Of a DNA stretch of 64,000 nucleotides, positions 1 to 8,628 are shown one piece after another. This DNA is from Aquibacillus sediminis (GTDB taxonomy: Bacteria > Bacillota > Bacilli > Bacillales > Amphibacillaceae). The stretch lies in the NCBI RefSeq assembly GCF_005870085.1, contig NZ_SZNM01000004.1, forward strand, positions 248,001-312,000, written 5' to 3'. Every line of letters begins with the position of its first letter. Position 1 is the stretch's first letter. A program made the position numbers and the translations under genes. The notes below the pieces were generated by a model that searched no databases, was not told the origin of the DNA, and was given only the letters and a program-made list of their open reading frames with translations.

Positions 1-782
1 CGCAATATTTTGATGAGGAAGCCTATCTATCTCAAAGTGGTCAACTGTACATGGAAGCAGCGGCAATGGCATTTGGAAAAGTATTTTCCTTTGGACCAAC
101 ATTCCGTGCTGAAAAATCGAAAACAAGAAGACACTTAATTGAATTCTGGATGATTGAGCCTGAGATGGCTTTTATGGACCATGAAGAAAGCTTACAAGTC
201 CAAGAACAGTATGTCAGTCATGTTGTTCAATCCGTTCTGAAAAATTGTAAGTTGGAATTAAACACATTAGAACGAGATGTAGAAAAACTAGAAAAAATTC
301 AAGCACCGTTCCCAAGGATTTCTTATGACGATGCGGTTACATTATTAAAAGAACAAGGTTTCGATGATATTGAATGGGGCGAAGACTTTGGAGCACCTCA
401 TGAAACAGCGATTGCAGAAAGCTTTGATAAGCCAGTGTTCATCACGAATTATCCTGCAGAAATTAAAGCATTCTACATGAAGCCTGATCCAAACCGACCA
501 GAGGTTGTTCTATGTGCCGACCTAATTGCACCAGAAGGTTATGGAGAAGTGATCGGCGGTTCCCAACGAATTGATGATTTAGCATTAATGGAACAACGAT
601 ACCAGGAACATAATTTAACTGGAGAAGCTTATCAATGGTATTTAGAATTACGTAAATATGGTAGTGTACCACACTCAGGGTTCGGATTAGGTTTAGAGAG
701 AACAGTTGCTTGGATTGCAGGTGTTGATCATGTGAGAGAAACCATTCCATTCCCAAGACTATTAAACCGTCTATATCCATAA
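1..782 (+). CDS. asnS: Asparagine-tRNA ligase, C-terminal part
   Basis: Class IIb aminoacyl-tRNA synthetase that charges tRNA-Asn in the cytoplasm. The frame is open from base 3, so the 5' part lies outside the window. Class II landmarks are visible: motif 2 region with FRAE followed by residues for ATP binding ([12 protein letters not shown]), and motif 3 near the end with GFGLGLER. The C-terminus [11 protein letters not shown] is typical of bacterial AsnS. It sits directly before dnaD, the order seen in B. subtilis. A strong hairpin follows, so this is the end of its transcript. Confidence 0.97.
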   Translation, partial: QYFDEEAYLSQSGQLYMEAAAMAFGKVFSFGPTFRAEKSKTRRHLIEFWMIEPEMAFMDHEESLQVQEQYVSHVVQSVLKNCKLELNTLERDVEKLEKIQAPFPRISYDDAVTLLKEQGFDDIEWGEDFGAPHETAIAESFDKPVFITNYPAEIKAFYMKPDPNRPEVVLCADLIAPEGYGEVIGGSQRIDDLALMEQRYQEHNLTGEAYQWYLELRKYGSVPHSGFGLGLERTVAWIAGVDHVRETIPFPRLLNRLYP

Positions 783-791
783 AATTTCTTA

Positions 792-829
792 AAATCCCTT
801 GTAACTGATATGTTACAAGGGATTTATAT
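792..829 (+). terminator. Rho-independent terminator of asnS
   Basis: Perfect 14-bp stem (792-805 with 812-825) with a 6-nt loop, just after the asnS stop codon. The downstream U-tract is weak. Confidence 0.8.
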
Positions 830-977
830 CTTTAACATTTGTGTGTGGTGTTGCTTTTTCATTAGTGTATTTAAACGTAAAATCACGTCGGATTTTCTAT
901 CTAAGTGAAAAACTACAACATACAAAAAGTGTGCATGTCTTGACAAATTTTGTGGTGTCTTACTTGTTGTTCATTCA

Positions 978-986
978 TGCTATAAT
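978..986 (+). promoter_or_regulatory. Extended -10 promoter before dnaD
   Basis: TGCTATAAT at 978-986 is an extended -10 for the vegetative sigma factor. The TTGACA at 940-945 is too far upstream (35 nt) to be its -35, so recognition probably rests on the TGn extension. Confidence 0.5.
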
Positions 987-1006
987 ATTTCTTGAGGTGA
1001 ATGTTA

Positions 1007-1705
1007 ATGGTTCAGCAGCAAATTAGTTATCAAGCAATTATTAATGATCAGATGGTGTTACCATCGATATTGTTTAAGAATTACCATTTATTAGGTTTAA
1101 ATGAAACTGAGGTTATGGTGATTCTTCAAATTCATCGTTTTCAAAATGAGGGAAACAGTTTTCCGACACCAAGTGATCTTGCAGGCTTTCTTTCGATTAC
1201 TGAAGACGAATGTTCGCAAGTATTAAGAAAACTGATCCAAAAAAATATTTTAGCGATTGAACAATATAAAAATGATCACAATATCTTAGATGAAAAGTAT
1301 TCGTTAGAAAGTTTATGGAATCAATTATATAATCCCAAAAAACAAAAACAACCATCAAAAGAACAGGATTCATCCAATATCTTTATTTTATTTGAACAAG
1401 AATTTGGTCGTCCTTTATCACCATTTGAAATTGAAACAATTAATATTTGGATTGATGAGGATGAACAACAACCATCTTTAATCAAAGCAGCATTACGAGA
1501 GGCTGTTTTGATGGGAAAGTTAAATTTCAGATATATCGACCGTATCCTCAGAGAATGGAAGCGAAAAGGGATTCGTTCTGTTGAACAAGCCCGAAATCAT
1601 AGTAAGTCATTCCATGGTAATCAAGCGACAAGCAAAGTGAGTCAAACAGAAAGCCAACCAAAAAGAGACGTATCTTTATATTATAATTGGCTGGAAGAAG
1701 AGTAA
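1007..1705 (+). CDS. dnaD: DNA replication initiation protein DnaD
   Basis: DnaD acts with DnaB and DnaI to load the replicative helicase at oriC and at restarted forks in Firmicutes. The 232-residue protein has the usual size: an N-terminal winged-helix half and a C-terminal DnaB_2/DnaD domain ending in the YxxxILxxW motif (YIDRILREWKRKGI). Start choice: the ATG at 1001 abuts the GAGGTGA ribosome site, while the ATG at 1007 has proper spacing, so 1007 is preferred. nth follows 16 nt downstream and is probably co-transcribed. Confidence 0.95.
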   Translation: MVQQQISYQAIINDQMVLPSILFKNYHLLGLNETEVMVILQIHRFQNEGNSFPTPSDLAGFLSITEDECSQVLRKLIQKNILAIEQYKNDHNILDEKYSLESLWNQLYNPKKQKQPSKEQDSSNIFILFEQEFGRPLSPFEIETINIWIDEDEQQPSLIKAALREAVLMGKLNFRYIDRILREWKRKGIRSVEQARNHSKSFHGNQATSKVSQTESQPKRDVSLYYNWLEEE

Positions 1706-1721
1706 GTGAAGGTGAATAACA

Positions 1722-2393
1722 ATGTTAAATAAAAAACAAATCAGGTATTGCCTGGATGCTATGAAAGAAATGTTTCCTAGAGCGGAATGTGAACTCGTGC
1801 ATAAAAATCCTTTCGAATTAGTGATTGCTGTTTTGTTATCTGCGCAATGTACGGATGCATTAGTGAACAAAGTGACCAAAACGTTGTTTCAGAAATATCA
1901 AACACCAGAAGATTATTTGGCTGTTTCATTAGAAGAATTGCAGCAAGATATTCGCTCGATTGGCTTATACCGTAATAAAGCTAAAAATATTCAAAAACTA
2001 TGTCGTATGTTAATCGATGACTATGATGGACAGGTACCATCGACAAAAGATGAATTAGAAAAACTAGCTGGAGTAGGGAGGAAAACAGCGAATGTAGTAG
2101 CTTCCGTTGCTTTCAATGAACCTGCTATCGCAGTAGATACCCATGTGGAACGAGTGTCTAAACGTTTGGCTATTTGTAGATGGAAGGATTCCGTTTTAGA
2201 TGTCGAAAACACTTTAATGCAAAAAGTTCCTAAAGAAGAGTGGAGTGAGACACATCACCGGATGATTTTTTTCGGTAGGTATCATTGCAAAGCGAAAAAT
2301 CCGAATTGTGATCAATGCCCCTTGTTGGAGCTTTGTCGAGAAGGACAAAAACGAATGAAGGCAAGAGAAAGAGAGAAGGGATCCAGTGTTTGA
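1722..2393 (+). CDS. nth: Endonuclease III
   Basis: Bifunctional DNA glycosylase/AP lyase of base excision repair acting on oxidised pyrimidines. Visible: helix-hairpin-helix LAGVGRKTA carrying the catalytic lysine, the catalytic aspartate in AVDTHVERVSKR, and a C-terminal [4Fe-4S] loop with cysteines spaced C-x6-C-x2-C-x5-C. The 223-residue length is normal. RBS GAAGGTGA precedes the ATG. It lies between dnaD and ypoC as in B. subtilis and overlaps ypoC by 8 nt. Confidence 0.97.
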   Translation: MLNKKQIRYCLDAMKEMFPRAECELVHKNPFELVIAVLLSAQCTDALVNKVTKTLFQKYQTPEDYLAVSLEELQQDIRSIGLYRNKAKNIQKLCRMLIDDYDGQVPSTKDELEKLAGVGRKTANVVASVAFNEPAIAVDTHVERVSKRLAICRWKDSVLDVENTLMQKVPKEEWSETHHRMIFFGRYHCKAKNPNCDQCPLLELCREGQKRMKAREREKGSSV

Positions 2394-2736
2394 TAAAGGA
2401 AAACAATATATAGCGGAATGGAAAAGAAGTAAAGATACAATCGCTACATTGTATAATGAACGAAAGTATAAAGATGCAGTAGAGCCAATGTTACAACAGG
2501 TGACTGCATTCAAAAAAGCTTTATACGAAGTAAATAAAAAGAATGATAGCTCGAGAGAAACTTTTCAATCAGATGTTAAAGATTTTAGTTATAAACCGAT
2601 GAATGTCACAGATAGAGTCACATTTATCGAAGAAAATCCTGAACAATATCATTGCTATATTCAGCTTAATGAACTGTTTATGGAGCTTGAAAAAATTTAC
2701 GCTAGAGCAGAAATTATGGAAGCGAGAAATAGTTAA
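2386..2736 (+). CDS. ypoC: YpoC-like protein
   Basis: A 116-residue, mostly helical, charged protein with a GTG start at 2386 that overlaps the end of nth by 8 nt; GAAGGG lies just upstream. The assignment rests on position between nth and ponA, where B. subtilis has ypoC. No catalytic motif, signal peptide or membrane segment is visible and the function is unknown. The overlap suggests translational coupling to nth. Confidence 0.75.
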   Translation: MFDKGKQYIAEWKRSKDTIATLYNERKYKDAVEPMLQQVTAFKKALYEVNKKNDSSRETFQSDVKDFSYKPMNVTDRVTFIEENPEQYHCYIQLNELFMELEKIYARAEIMEARNS

Positions 2737-2742
2737 TTCAGA

Positions 2743-2780
2743 AAAAAGAGACAATCGCCAAATGGCAATTGTCTCTTTTA
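2743..2780. terminator. Bidirectional terminator between ypoC and ponA
   Basis: AAAGAGACAAT-c-GCCA pairs with TGGC-a-ATTGTCTCTTT (2746-2777), with an A-run on the left and a T-run on the right. It can end transcripts from both converging genes. Confidence 0.8.
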
Positions 2781-2785
2781 TTATT

Positions 2786-5368
2786 TTACGCAGCATCATC
2801 ATCAAGAAGGTTACCAGTTAATCCATCGATCACCTCGTCAGTTCCTGACTGTTCTTCGTCAGATTCTTGATCACTATCTTCATTATCTACATTCTCATTT
2901 TGCTCATCGTCATTTTCGTTACTGTTCTCTCCATCATTTTGATCATGATTGGAGTTTCCGCGGCCATTATTATCGGATTGGTTATTTTCATCATCTTCCG
3001 TTTCATTCTCATCTTCATCCAATTCATTTTCCTCGAATTCGTCTTCGTCTGACTCAGTAGGTTCCTCTCCTATAGGGATTTGTACGGAGACAGCTTCACT
3101 CGAATTGCCATCATTTTCATCACTAACAGCAACTACTTCAATCGTATATGTTGTTTCCTTCTCAACATTACTAATTTCGATTGTTTGATCTTTGGTTGTC
3201 GATAGTTTAGTCATTGGATCATCATCTGTTCCGGCTGATATTTCAAATGAGATTGTATCTACTTCTTCTGGATATTCCCATTCGGCGGTAATAACATTCT
3301 CTTCTGGATCATACTCAGCTTTTAAGTTTTCAACTGGTTCAATTTGATCAAATTTTTCTGATTCCTCAGTTGGTTCTGTTCCTTTAACGAACAACTCTGT
3401 AACTTTTTCTGATTCTGGTGTGTAATCACTTGGTAGTTTAGCAGGATTGGATCCTTTTTCAACAGTAACTTCTACAACAGAATTAGGTTTCTCAAAGTCT
3501 GGAGTTTCGATCCCCTCTGAAATATGAGACATCGTGTCTTTAAATAATAGTTTGGCTATATTTCGAGCAGAACCACTAGGAATGCTTTTGCTTGGTGAAC
3601 CATAACCGGTCCAAACGGCAATCGTATAATTCGTGGTATATCCACTAAACCATGTATCTGGAACACCTCCATCATCAGAGTTGGTCGTTCCTGTTTTACC
3701 TGCTACGTGTAAACCAGGAATATTAGCTTGTGTCCCTGTTCCATCGGTAACAACAGACTTTAACATATCTGTAATCATATATGCCGTATAATCAGACATC
3801 ACTAATGTTGGTTCTGGTGTTAAATCCTGTGAACGTCCATCACTAAACACGACTTCTTTAACTGCATACGGTTCATTATAAATACCTTCATTACCGAATG
3901 CTCGATATGCTCCTGCCATCTCCATTGGTGTTACATTATTGTTGGTACCACCAAAAGCATCACGTAATGACATTGGTTCAAGATCGATACCTAAACTCTC
4001 AGCAAATGATTCTGCATTTGCAGTTCCTACTTCTTCTAATGTTTTAACAGTTGGAACATTTAGTGACCACTCTAAGGCATAGCGGGCAGTCATCCAGCCT
4101 TGATACTCCCTATTCCAATTTCGGATAGGTCCACTTGCAGTTTGGATCGGAGCATCATCATTTAATTGATGGTAGGTGGACCATTGTTCTGTTTCAATAG
4201 CTGGCCCGTAGGCAGTTATTGGTTTAATAACCGATCCAGGTTGTCTTCCATCCCCTTGGAAGGCATAGTTCCAATCTCCAGTTTTACGGTTATGCCCGCC
4301 CCCAATCGCTCGGATTGCGCCTGTTTCTGTATCTAAAACTGTTAAACCAGCTTGAAATTCATCATCAGGGTAAGGAATTGGGTTTTCTTCACTATCATTT
4401 AATAAGAATTCTACATGCTGTTGTGCATCTTGGTCGATCGTTGTATAGATTTCCAGTCCTTCATTGTATATGTCAACATCTAACTTTTCGTCAACTTCGT
4501 TTGCAACTTTTTGTATAAAGGAGTCATATGGTGTTGTATTGGAACGTTTATCGACTAGCATCGATTCAACATCCACCTGTTTAGCTTGCTCGGCTTGTTC
4601 TTCTGTAATTTTTCCATGAAGCACCATTAAGTGTAATACAGTGTTCATCCGACTTTGAGCTCGTTCGGGATTAGTGTATGGATCATAAGCACTAGGACGT
4701 TGTGGCAAACCAGCAAGTAATGCGGCTTCTGGTAAAGTTAAATCATTTACATCATCTTTTCCAAAATATATTTCTGCAGCTTTTGCTACTCCATATGCAC
4801 CAGCGCCATAATAGATTTTATTGAGATACATTTCTAAAATTTCTTCTTTTTCATACTGTCTGTCTAATTTTAGTGAGAGCCATTGTTCTTGCACTTTTCG
4901 TTCCAGCTTTTTATCCGTTGATAAAAACGACCCTTTGACAACCTGTTGTGTAATGGTACTAGCTCCTTCCGCACCAAAACCTTCCTTAATGTTGGCGATA
5001 ATTGCACCGCCAATACGTCTTAAGTCAATACCATGATGATTAAAAAAGCGGGCGTCCTCTGTTGCGATCACTGCATCGACAAGAACATCTGGTAACTCGT
5101 CATAACTGATCTTTGTTCGTTTTTCTGTTCCTAAATCTGCAAATAATTCTCCTTGCATGTCATATACTTTAGTTGATGCAGGATCTGCTAATAAGGATGC
5201 ATCGATTTTTGGAGCATCCGTAATATAATAAGCGAAAAGACCTCCAACCCCTAAACCAGATACGAGTACGATAATACCTAATATTAATACTATTTTTTTC
5301 CAAATTGGTTTCTTCTGCTGTTTCTTTTGTTTTCTTCTTGCTGTTCGAGATTGGCCTTGATTTGCCAT
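2786..5368 (-). CDS. ponA: Class A penicillin-binding protein 1A/1B
   Basis: Bifunctional peptidoglycan synthase anchored in the membrane. Order of parts: lysine-rich cytoplasmic tail (about residues 1-25), one membrane segment (about 26-50), GT51 glycosyltransferase with TEDARFFNHHGID and STITQQ, then transpeptidase with SxxK (PGSVIKP), SxN (SLN) and KTG (AGKTGTT). A fibronectin type III-like domain follows (about 665-765), then a low-complexity tail rich in Glu, Asp, Asn and Ser. Length 860 aa is near B. subtilis PonA (914). The recU stop is 18 nt upstream, the conserved recU-ponA operon. RBS GGAGG precedes the ATG. Confidence 0.97.
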   Translation of the reverse strand: MANQGQSRTARRKQKKQQKKPIWKKIVLILGIIVLVSGLGVGGLFAYYITDAPKIDASLLADPASTKVYDMQGELFADLGTEKRTKISYDELPDVLVDAVIATEDARFFNHHGIDLRRIGGAIIANIKEGFGAEGASTITQQVVKGSFLSTDKKLERKVQEQWLSLKLDRQYEKEEILEMYLNKIYYGAGAYGVAKAAEIYFGKDDVNDLTLPEAALLAGLPQRPSAYDPYTNPERAQSRMNTVLHLMVLHGKITEEQAEQAKQVDVESMLVDKRSNTTPYDSFIQKVANEVDEKLDVDIYNEGLEIYTTIDQDAQQHVEFLLNDSEENPIPYPDDEFQAGLTVLDTETGAIRAIGGGHNRKTGDWNYAFQGDGRQPGSVIKPITAYGPAIETEQWSTYHQLNDDAPIQTASGPIRNWNREYQGWMTARYALEWSLNVPTVKTLEEVGTANAESFAESLGIDLEPMSLRDAFGGTNNNVTPMEMAGAYRAFGNEGIYNEPYAVKEVVFSDGRSQDLTPEPTLVMSDYTAYMITDMLKSVVTDGTGTQANIPGLHVAGKTGTTNSDDGGVPDTWFSGYTTNYTIAVWTGYGSPSKSIPSGSARNIAKLLFKDTMSHISEGIETPDFEKPNSVVEVTVEKGSNPAKLPSDYTPESEKVTELFVKGTEPTEESEKFDQIEPVENLKAEYDPEENVITAEWEYPEEVDTISFEISAGTDDDPMTKLSTTKDQTIEISNVEKETTYTIEVVAVSDENDGNSSEAVSVQIPIGEEPTESDEDEFEENELDEDENETEDDENNQSDNNGRGNSNHDQNDGENSNENDDEQNENVDNEDSDQESDEEQSGTDEVIDGLTGNLLDDDAA

Positions 5369-5386
5369 AACTCATCTTCCTCCGTT

Positions 5387-5977
5387 CTAAAAATAAAGCT
5401 CGTCTATAACTGATAAATAGTCTACTTTTGCTTGTAAGCGTAGTGGTATCTCTATACCAAATTGTTTTACTTCTGCATATGGAATGGACTTCTTCCCACC
5501 ATTAAATTGACGATTCCAATATGAAAAAAGTTTCATAGCAGGGAAAAAATACGTTTCTTGTAGACTTGCAAAACGAATGATTAAAAAGCAAATTCCACCA
5601 TGTTCAACAATCCTTCTCATATGATTGATTTGGTGCTCGTGAATATTGGCAAGCGGAAAAGAAGTTTTATTCTTTGTTTCCTTTGCTTCAAAATCAATAT
5701 ATTTTTCTTTATAAATCCCATTATAATCTGTGGTGGAGGCCTGTTTGAAATAGCCTTCCTTTATAACCGCAGCACTTCGTTTAGGATAATCCACATTAAC
5801 GATTTGGACAGGAGTTGGTTTTTTATGAATGACGGCCTTATTCATACTAAGATAATAGTCATTGGTATCATTAATATCTTTTTCTAGCGTCATCCCCCTA
5901 TTACTAAAGGTGGTGTTACTCCGATTCGTTGTTCGTGAAGTATGTGTTGAACGCTTTTTTCCATTCGGATAGTTCAT
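5387..5977 (-). CDS. recU: Holliday junction resolvase RecU
   Basis: Cleaves four-way DNA junctions in recombinational repair and chromosome segregation. It aligns throughout with Bacillus RecU: SNRGMTLE, KKPTPVQIV, a catalytic core around TDYNGIYKEKYIDFEAKETKN, and a C-terminus LSVIDELYF. Start: the longer frame begins at 5998, but the AGGGGG ribosome site lies inside its first codons and the ATG at 5977 has 9-nt spacing and matches the family's N-terminus (MxYPNGK). First gene of the recU-ponA operon. Confidence 0.95.
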   Translation of the reverse strand: MNYPNGKKRSTHTSRTTNRSNTTFSNRGMTLEKDINDTNDYYLSMNKAVIHKKPTPVQIVNVDYPKRSAAVIKEGYFKQASTTDYNGIYKEKYIDFEAKETKNKTSFPLANIHEHQINHMRRIVEHGGICFLIIRFASLQETYFFPAMKLFSYWNRQFNGGKKSIPYAEVKQFGIEIPLRLQAKVDYLSVIDELYF

Positions 5978-6004
5978 TATAGTATTCCCCCTATGCATGA
6001 CAGT

Positions 6005-6013
6005 ATCATACCA
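6005..6013 (-). promoter_or_regulatory. Extended -10 promoter for recU-ponA
   Basis: On the minus strand TGGTATGAT forms an extended -10 about 30 nt upstream of the recU start. No good -35 is visible. Confidence 0.4.
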
Positions 6014-6115
6014 AAATCAATCAAGACTTGGAATAAAAATGTTTATATTTTTGTGTAACATTTTGTTTACAATAATAAATACTAGCAAATACTGTTCACA
6101 AAGTAGGTGTATTTA

Positions 6116-7054
6116 ATGAATTATGTGGATTATATTAACAGAATAACAACCCAACTTAACTATGATAACATTTCCCGTACAAAAGCATATCAAACCTTTT
6201 ATCGATTATTCCCTGAAATAAAGTGGGCATTTCTAGCTAGTATGGTGTCACGAAATGCAGGGTGGAATATGACAGACCTACAAACTAGGCCATTTAAAAC
6301 AATTCTTTCATCAAGGATAAGAAAACAACTATTTTCAACTTATGAACGTGCTAATTGGCTTATATTTTCTGACGCTTATCCCCAGTTACTCATTTATCAA
6401 CTTTCATCACAATTAAAACAGCCACTTTTTCATTTATTAATGAAATTGTCTATATCACGTTTTATGGTACGGGAATGGATTCATTTTTGGTACAACCAAG
6501 ATACCGATAGACTAATGACAGCGTTAATTATAAATGAACAAAATGTGATTCAATCTCCTGTAACGAAGCATCCTTTCTTTAAACGTCATGTTTTTCGTAA
6601 CTGGCCTTATGTGATACAAGATTTGTTTCAGCTAAATACAGTACTATTTCCTAGCCGGAGTGGATATGCATTTGGAATCAATGTTCATGACTTTGGTAGT
6701 ACGTCAAAGCGGATAACATTAGGTAAAAAGTTAGCCGCAGTTTTATTTCATGATGATTATTATCCAGCCTTGTACGATTTTGCCATCCATACCGAACACA
6801 CTGGATCAAGATATGATTATGAGCAATACTTTTATCCAAGAATTAAATTTACTGGTAATCCGACTCTTCGAATAGTTTATCCAGCCATTTCCCATCAAGA
6901 TAAAATCCGTAAAGATTGGTATGTAATGAGAGGTTGTAAACATAAATGGTGGGAACCTGTATCAATGGATGGAAGTGAAAATGATTGGCAGAGTTTTTAT
7001 CGAAAACGACAAGCTTTTAAAGGCATGTATCATCTGAAAAATTTTTTTAGTTGA
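6116..7054 (+). CDS. yppC: DUF2515 protein, YppC family
   Basis: A 312-residue soluble-looking protein of unknown function, rich in aromatic residues (Trp, Tyr, Phe), divergent from recU as yppC is in B. subtilis. No known catalytic motif, signal peptide or membrane segment is recognised. A GTG at 6107 could start it, but GTAGGTG would then overlap the start codon; the ATG at 6116 with 6-nt spacing is better. Family membership is inferred from position and overall character. Confidence 0.75.
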   Translation: MNYVDYINRITTQLNYDNISRTKAYQTFYRLFPEIKWAFLASMVSRNAGWNMTDLQTRPFKTILSSRIRKQLFSTYERANWLIFSDAYPQLLIYQLSSQLKQPLFHLLMKLSISRFMVREWIHFWYNQDTDRLMTALIINEQNVIQSPVTKHPFFKRHVFRNWPYVIQDLFQLNTVLFPSRSGYAFGINVHDFGSTSKRITLGKKLAAVLFHDDYYPALYDFAIHTEHTGSRYDYEQYFYPRIKFTGNPTLRIVYPAISHQDKIRKDWYVMRGCKHKWWEPVSMDGSENDWQSFYRKRQAFKGMYHLKNFFS

Positions 7055-7108
7055 TGGCGCTTCGTTTTACTACCACATACCACATGTAATAAGGGGCTTT
7101 ATTCTATA

Positions 7109-7344
7109 GTTGTTGTTGCTACAGATAAGCTGTATTATACGACATAACTCGCCGCTTCCAATAAAAGATGAGTGCTTTAAAGTCGCTGCGGCAATACACT
7201 ACGCTTTCCGTGGGGGGGCTGAGGCCATGCCCACGGAAAGCGTAGTATTCTGCCGGAACGATGATAAAGCACTTATTTCAATCAGAATGCAAGATTGCAA
7301 AAAAGTTATGTCGAATAATACAGCTTATGCGACATAAAAACAAC
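7109..7344. repeat. Palindromic element A with terminal inverted repeats
   Basis: About 236 bp filling most of the yppC-sspM gap. The ends form an inverted repeat: 7124-7148 matches the reverse complement of 7312-7336 at 24 of 25 positions, and weaker similarity continues outwards to GTTGTT/AACAAC. Inside, a GC-rich palindrome (CTACGCTTTCCGTGGG with CCCACGGAAAGCGTAG) forms a hairpin. It has no transposase and the open frame across it (7110-7337) is not credible. Related sequence occurs at 21.9-22.5 and 26.8 kb. Confidence 0.85.
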
Positions 7345-7387
7345 GTGGATGGCGAAAGAGTTTTAGAAACTGGTAGAATTAGGGTAA

Positions 7388-7423
7388 AAGTAAAACCTTT
7401 GCGCTAAAGCAAAGGTTTTACTT
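7388..7423 (-). terminator. Terminator of sspM
   Basis: Perfect 15-bp stem (7388-7402 with 7409-7423), 6-nt loop, immediately downstream of sspM on the minus strand; the stem ends in AAAACTT/AAGTTTT. Confidence 0.8.
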
Positions 7424-7428
7424 GTTTC

Positions 7429-7545
7429 TTATGTGGAAGGACGGTCTGGTCCTTCTAATTTTTTGTCTCCAAATCCTGCGCGACGTTCTTCTTGTTGTTT
7501 AACGCCGTTTTTCTTGTCATTTCTTTGTGCTTTTTTGTTACTCAT
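7429..7545 (-). CDS. sspM: Small acid-soluble spore protein M
   Basis: A 38-residue basic protein. Its C-terminus GDKKLEGPDRPST closely matches the ending of B. subtilis SspM (LDKKLGGPNRPST). SspM is a minor forespore-specific small acid-soluble protein; its exact function is not established. The ATG has a strong GGAGGG upstream with good spacing. It lies near yppC/yppE, flanked by its own terminator and a sigma-G-like promoter, so it is a single-gene unit. Its small size makes it easy to miss. Confidence 0.88.
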   Translation of the reverse strand: MSNKKAQRNDKKNGVKQQEERRAGFGDKKLEGPDRPST

Positions 7546-7566
7546 GTCAAACCCTCCTTCATTTTG

Positions 7567-7596
7567 TAGTTTGGTTCAAATCGGATTAAAAAATAC
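7567..7596 (-). promoter_or_regulatory. Sigma-G-like promoter of sspM
   Basis: On the minus strand GTATT (-35) and CAAACTA (-10) are separated by 18 nt. This is close to the sigma-G consensus GnATR-N18-CATnnTA, with one mismatch in the -10. It lies just upstream of the sspM ribosome site. Forespore expression is inferred. Confidence 0.45.
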
Positions 7597-7711
7597 AGCA
7601 ATAATTAACTAAAAATGTTTGTTTTCTTCTAGTTTTGTCGTCTGTGAAGGGATGTTTGAAACTAGGGCGAATACTGTGATTACAGAAAGTTTTAAGGAGG
7701 AGGAATCGATA

Positions 7712-8032
7712 ATGGGAGTTGCAATGAGATCATTGGATGAAAAAAAGCATGTATCTAAACAAGAATTCGAAAAAGCTTATATAGAACTTATGGAAGACAT
7801 ACGTATGGTAGACCAAAAATTATCTACCAAAGCAGATGATGTTGTGTTGACTATGACTTTGGCACATCGTCAGGAGATCGAGGAGTTACAGGATGAACTA
7901 TTGTACTTAAGAAAAGAAATCAAACAGTTAAAACAACATAGTCAAAATAAGAAAGAACCTGTTGTAAAGGACACAACTACACAAGTTCCATTATTACATT
8001 GGTTCAAAAAATTACAATTATCCCGCAGATAA
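7712..8032 (+). CDS. Coiled-coil protein at the yppD position
   Basis: A 106-residue hydrophilic protein with a long heptad-like helix in the middle (RQEIEELQDELLYLRKEIKQ region), predicted coiled coil, and a basic C-terminus. The open frame extends upstream to 7619, but a very strong AAGGAGGAGG eight bases before the ATG at 7712 fixes the start. It precedes yppE by 31 nt and is probably co-transcribed. Function unknown; by position it could be the YppD counterpart, but I cannot confirm homology. Confidence 0.65.
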   Translation: MGVAMRSLDEKKHVSKQEFEKAYIELMEDIRMVDQKLSTKADDVVLTMTLAHRQEIEELQDELLYLRKEIKQLKQHSQNKKEPVVKDTTTQVPLLHWFKKLQLSRR

Positions 8033-8063
8033 TGGTACAGTAGAAGGGAAAGGCGGGACCCAC

Positions 8064-8423
8064 ATGAATGAACTAAAACAGTTAACGGATCAATTACAAC
8101 TAAAGATAGATGAGCTAAAATCGAGATATTTAACAAACGAAAAACCAGAAAACAAAAGAGATCGAGATTTCTTCATGTATGTGAAGGATCAAACCACACC
8201 AACTTATGAGATGATTCAACAATGGCAAGAAGTGGCTTTAGCATTTGTTAAAGATCGCAAGGTTCAAGTTCACCCACAACAAATTGAATCAACAAGTGAA
8301 AATTTAGAATTATTGTTAATGCATAGCTATTATATTGATGTGAAACGAAAGCGATATATGGAGTTACATCATTCTATCCATTATGTTTTCGATAGGTTGT
8401 TGGAAGACTTGGAATCAATATAA
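8064..8423 (+). CDS. yppE: YppE family (DUF1798) protein
   Basis: A 119-residue all-helical protein. The pattern DFFxxVK near residue 35, a WQEVA segment, and a C-terminal YYxDVKRKRYMELHHSIHYVF match the YppE/DUF1798 family. Function is unknown. Position between the yppD-like gene and cotD agrees with B. subtilis. The ribosome site (AAAGGCGGG) is unusual but correctly placed. Confidence 0.8.
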   Translation: MNELKQLTDQLQLKIDELKSRYLTNEKPENKRDRDFFMYVKDQTTPTYEMIQQWQEVALAFVKDRKVQVHPQQIESTSENLELLLMHSYYIDVKRKRYMELHHSIHYVFDRLLEDLESI

Positions 8424-8439
8424 TTTTAATATTGATTCC
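8411..8439 (+). terminator. Hairpin at the end of yppE
   Basis: Perfect 11-bp stem (8411-8421 with 8429-8439) overlapping the yppE stop codon. No U-tract follows, so it may protect the 3' end or terminate weakly. Confidence 0.5.
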
Positions 8440-8564
8440 ATGCTTAACTTGCTGTAAATGCTTAAAAGTTTTAATCTAACGCTTAGGGTTTATTTCAATA
8501 AAGAGGTAACACCCTGACACCAACTTTTTTAAAGGAATATCCTAAAATTAGGTAACTGTCTTAG

Positions 8565-8592
8565 ACAGGTCTCTCTTTCTTTACATAGGTTA
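8565..8592 (+). promoter_or_regulatory. Sigma-K-like promoter of cotD
   Basis: ACA (8565-8567) and CATAGGTTA (8584-8592) are separated by 16 nt and fit the sigma-K pattern mACm-N16-CATAnnnTA. B. subtilis cotD is transcribed by sigma-K in the mother cell, so the match is biologically consistent. Confidence 0.6.
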
Positions 8593-8628
8593 TTAATGAA
8601 TCTACTAAAGAAAGGAGATCATAAAATT

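Noticed and set aside
463-780. Reverse-strand open frame opposite asnS
   Set aside because: It is the antisense of a conserved synthetase domain and has no ribosome site or recognisable protein features.
940-986. TTGACA (940) with TATAAT (981) as one promoter
   Set aside because: The spacing is 35 nt, about twice the workable distance; only the extended -10 is kept.
7110-7337. 75-codon forward frame
   Set aside because: It lies wholly in palindromic element A; the translation has no family character and the element's symmetry explains the open frame.
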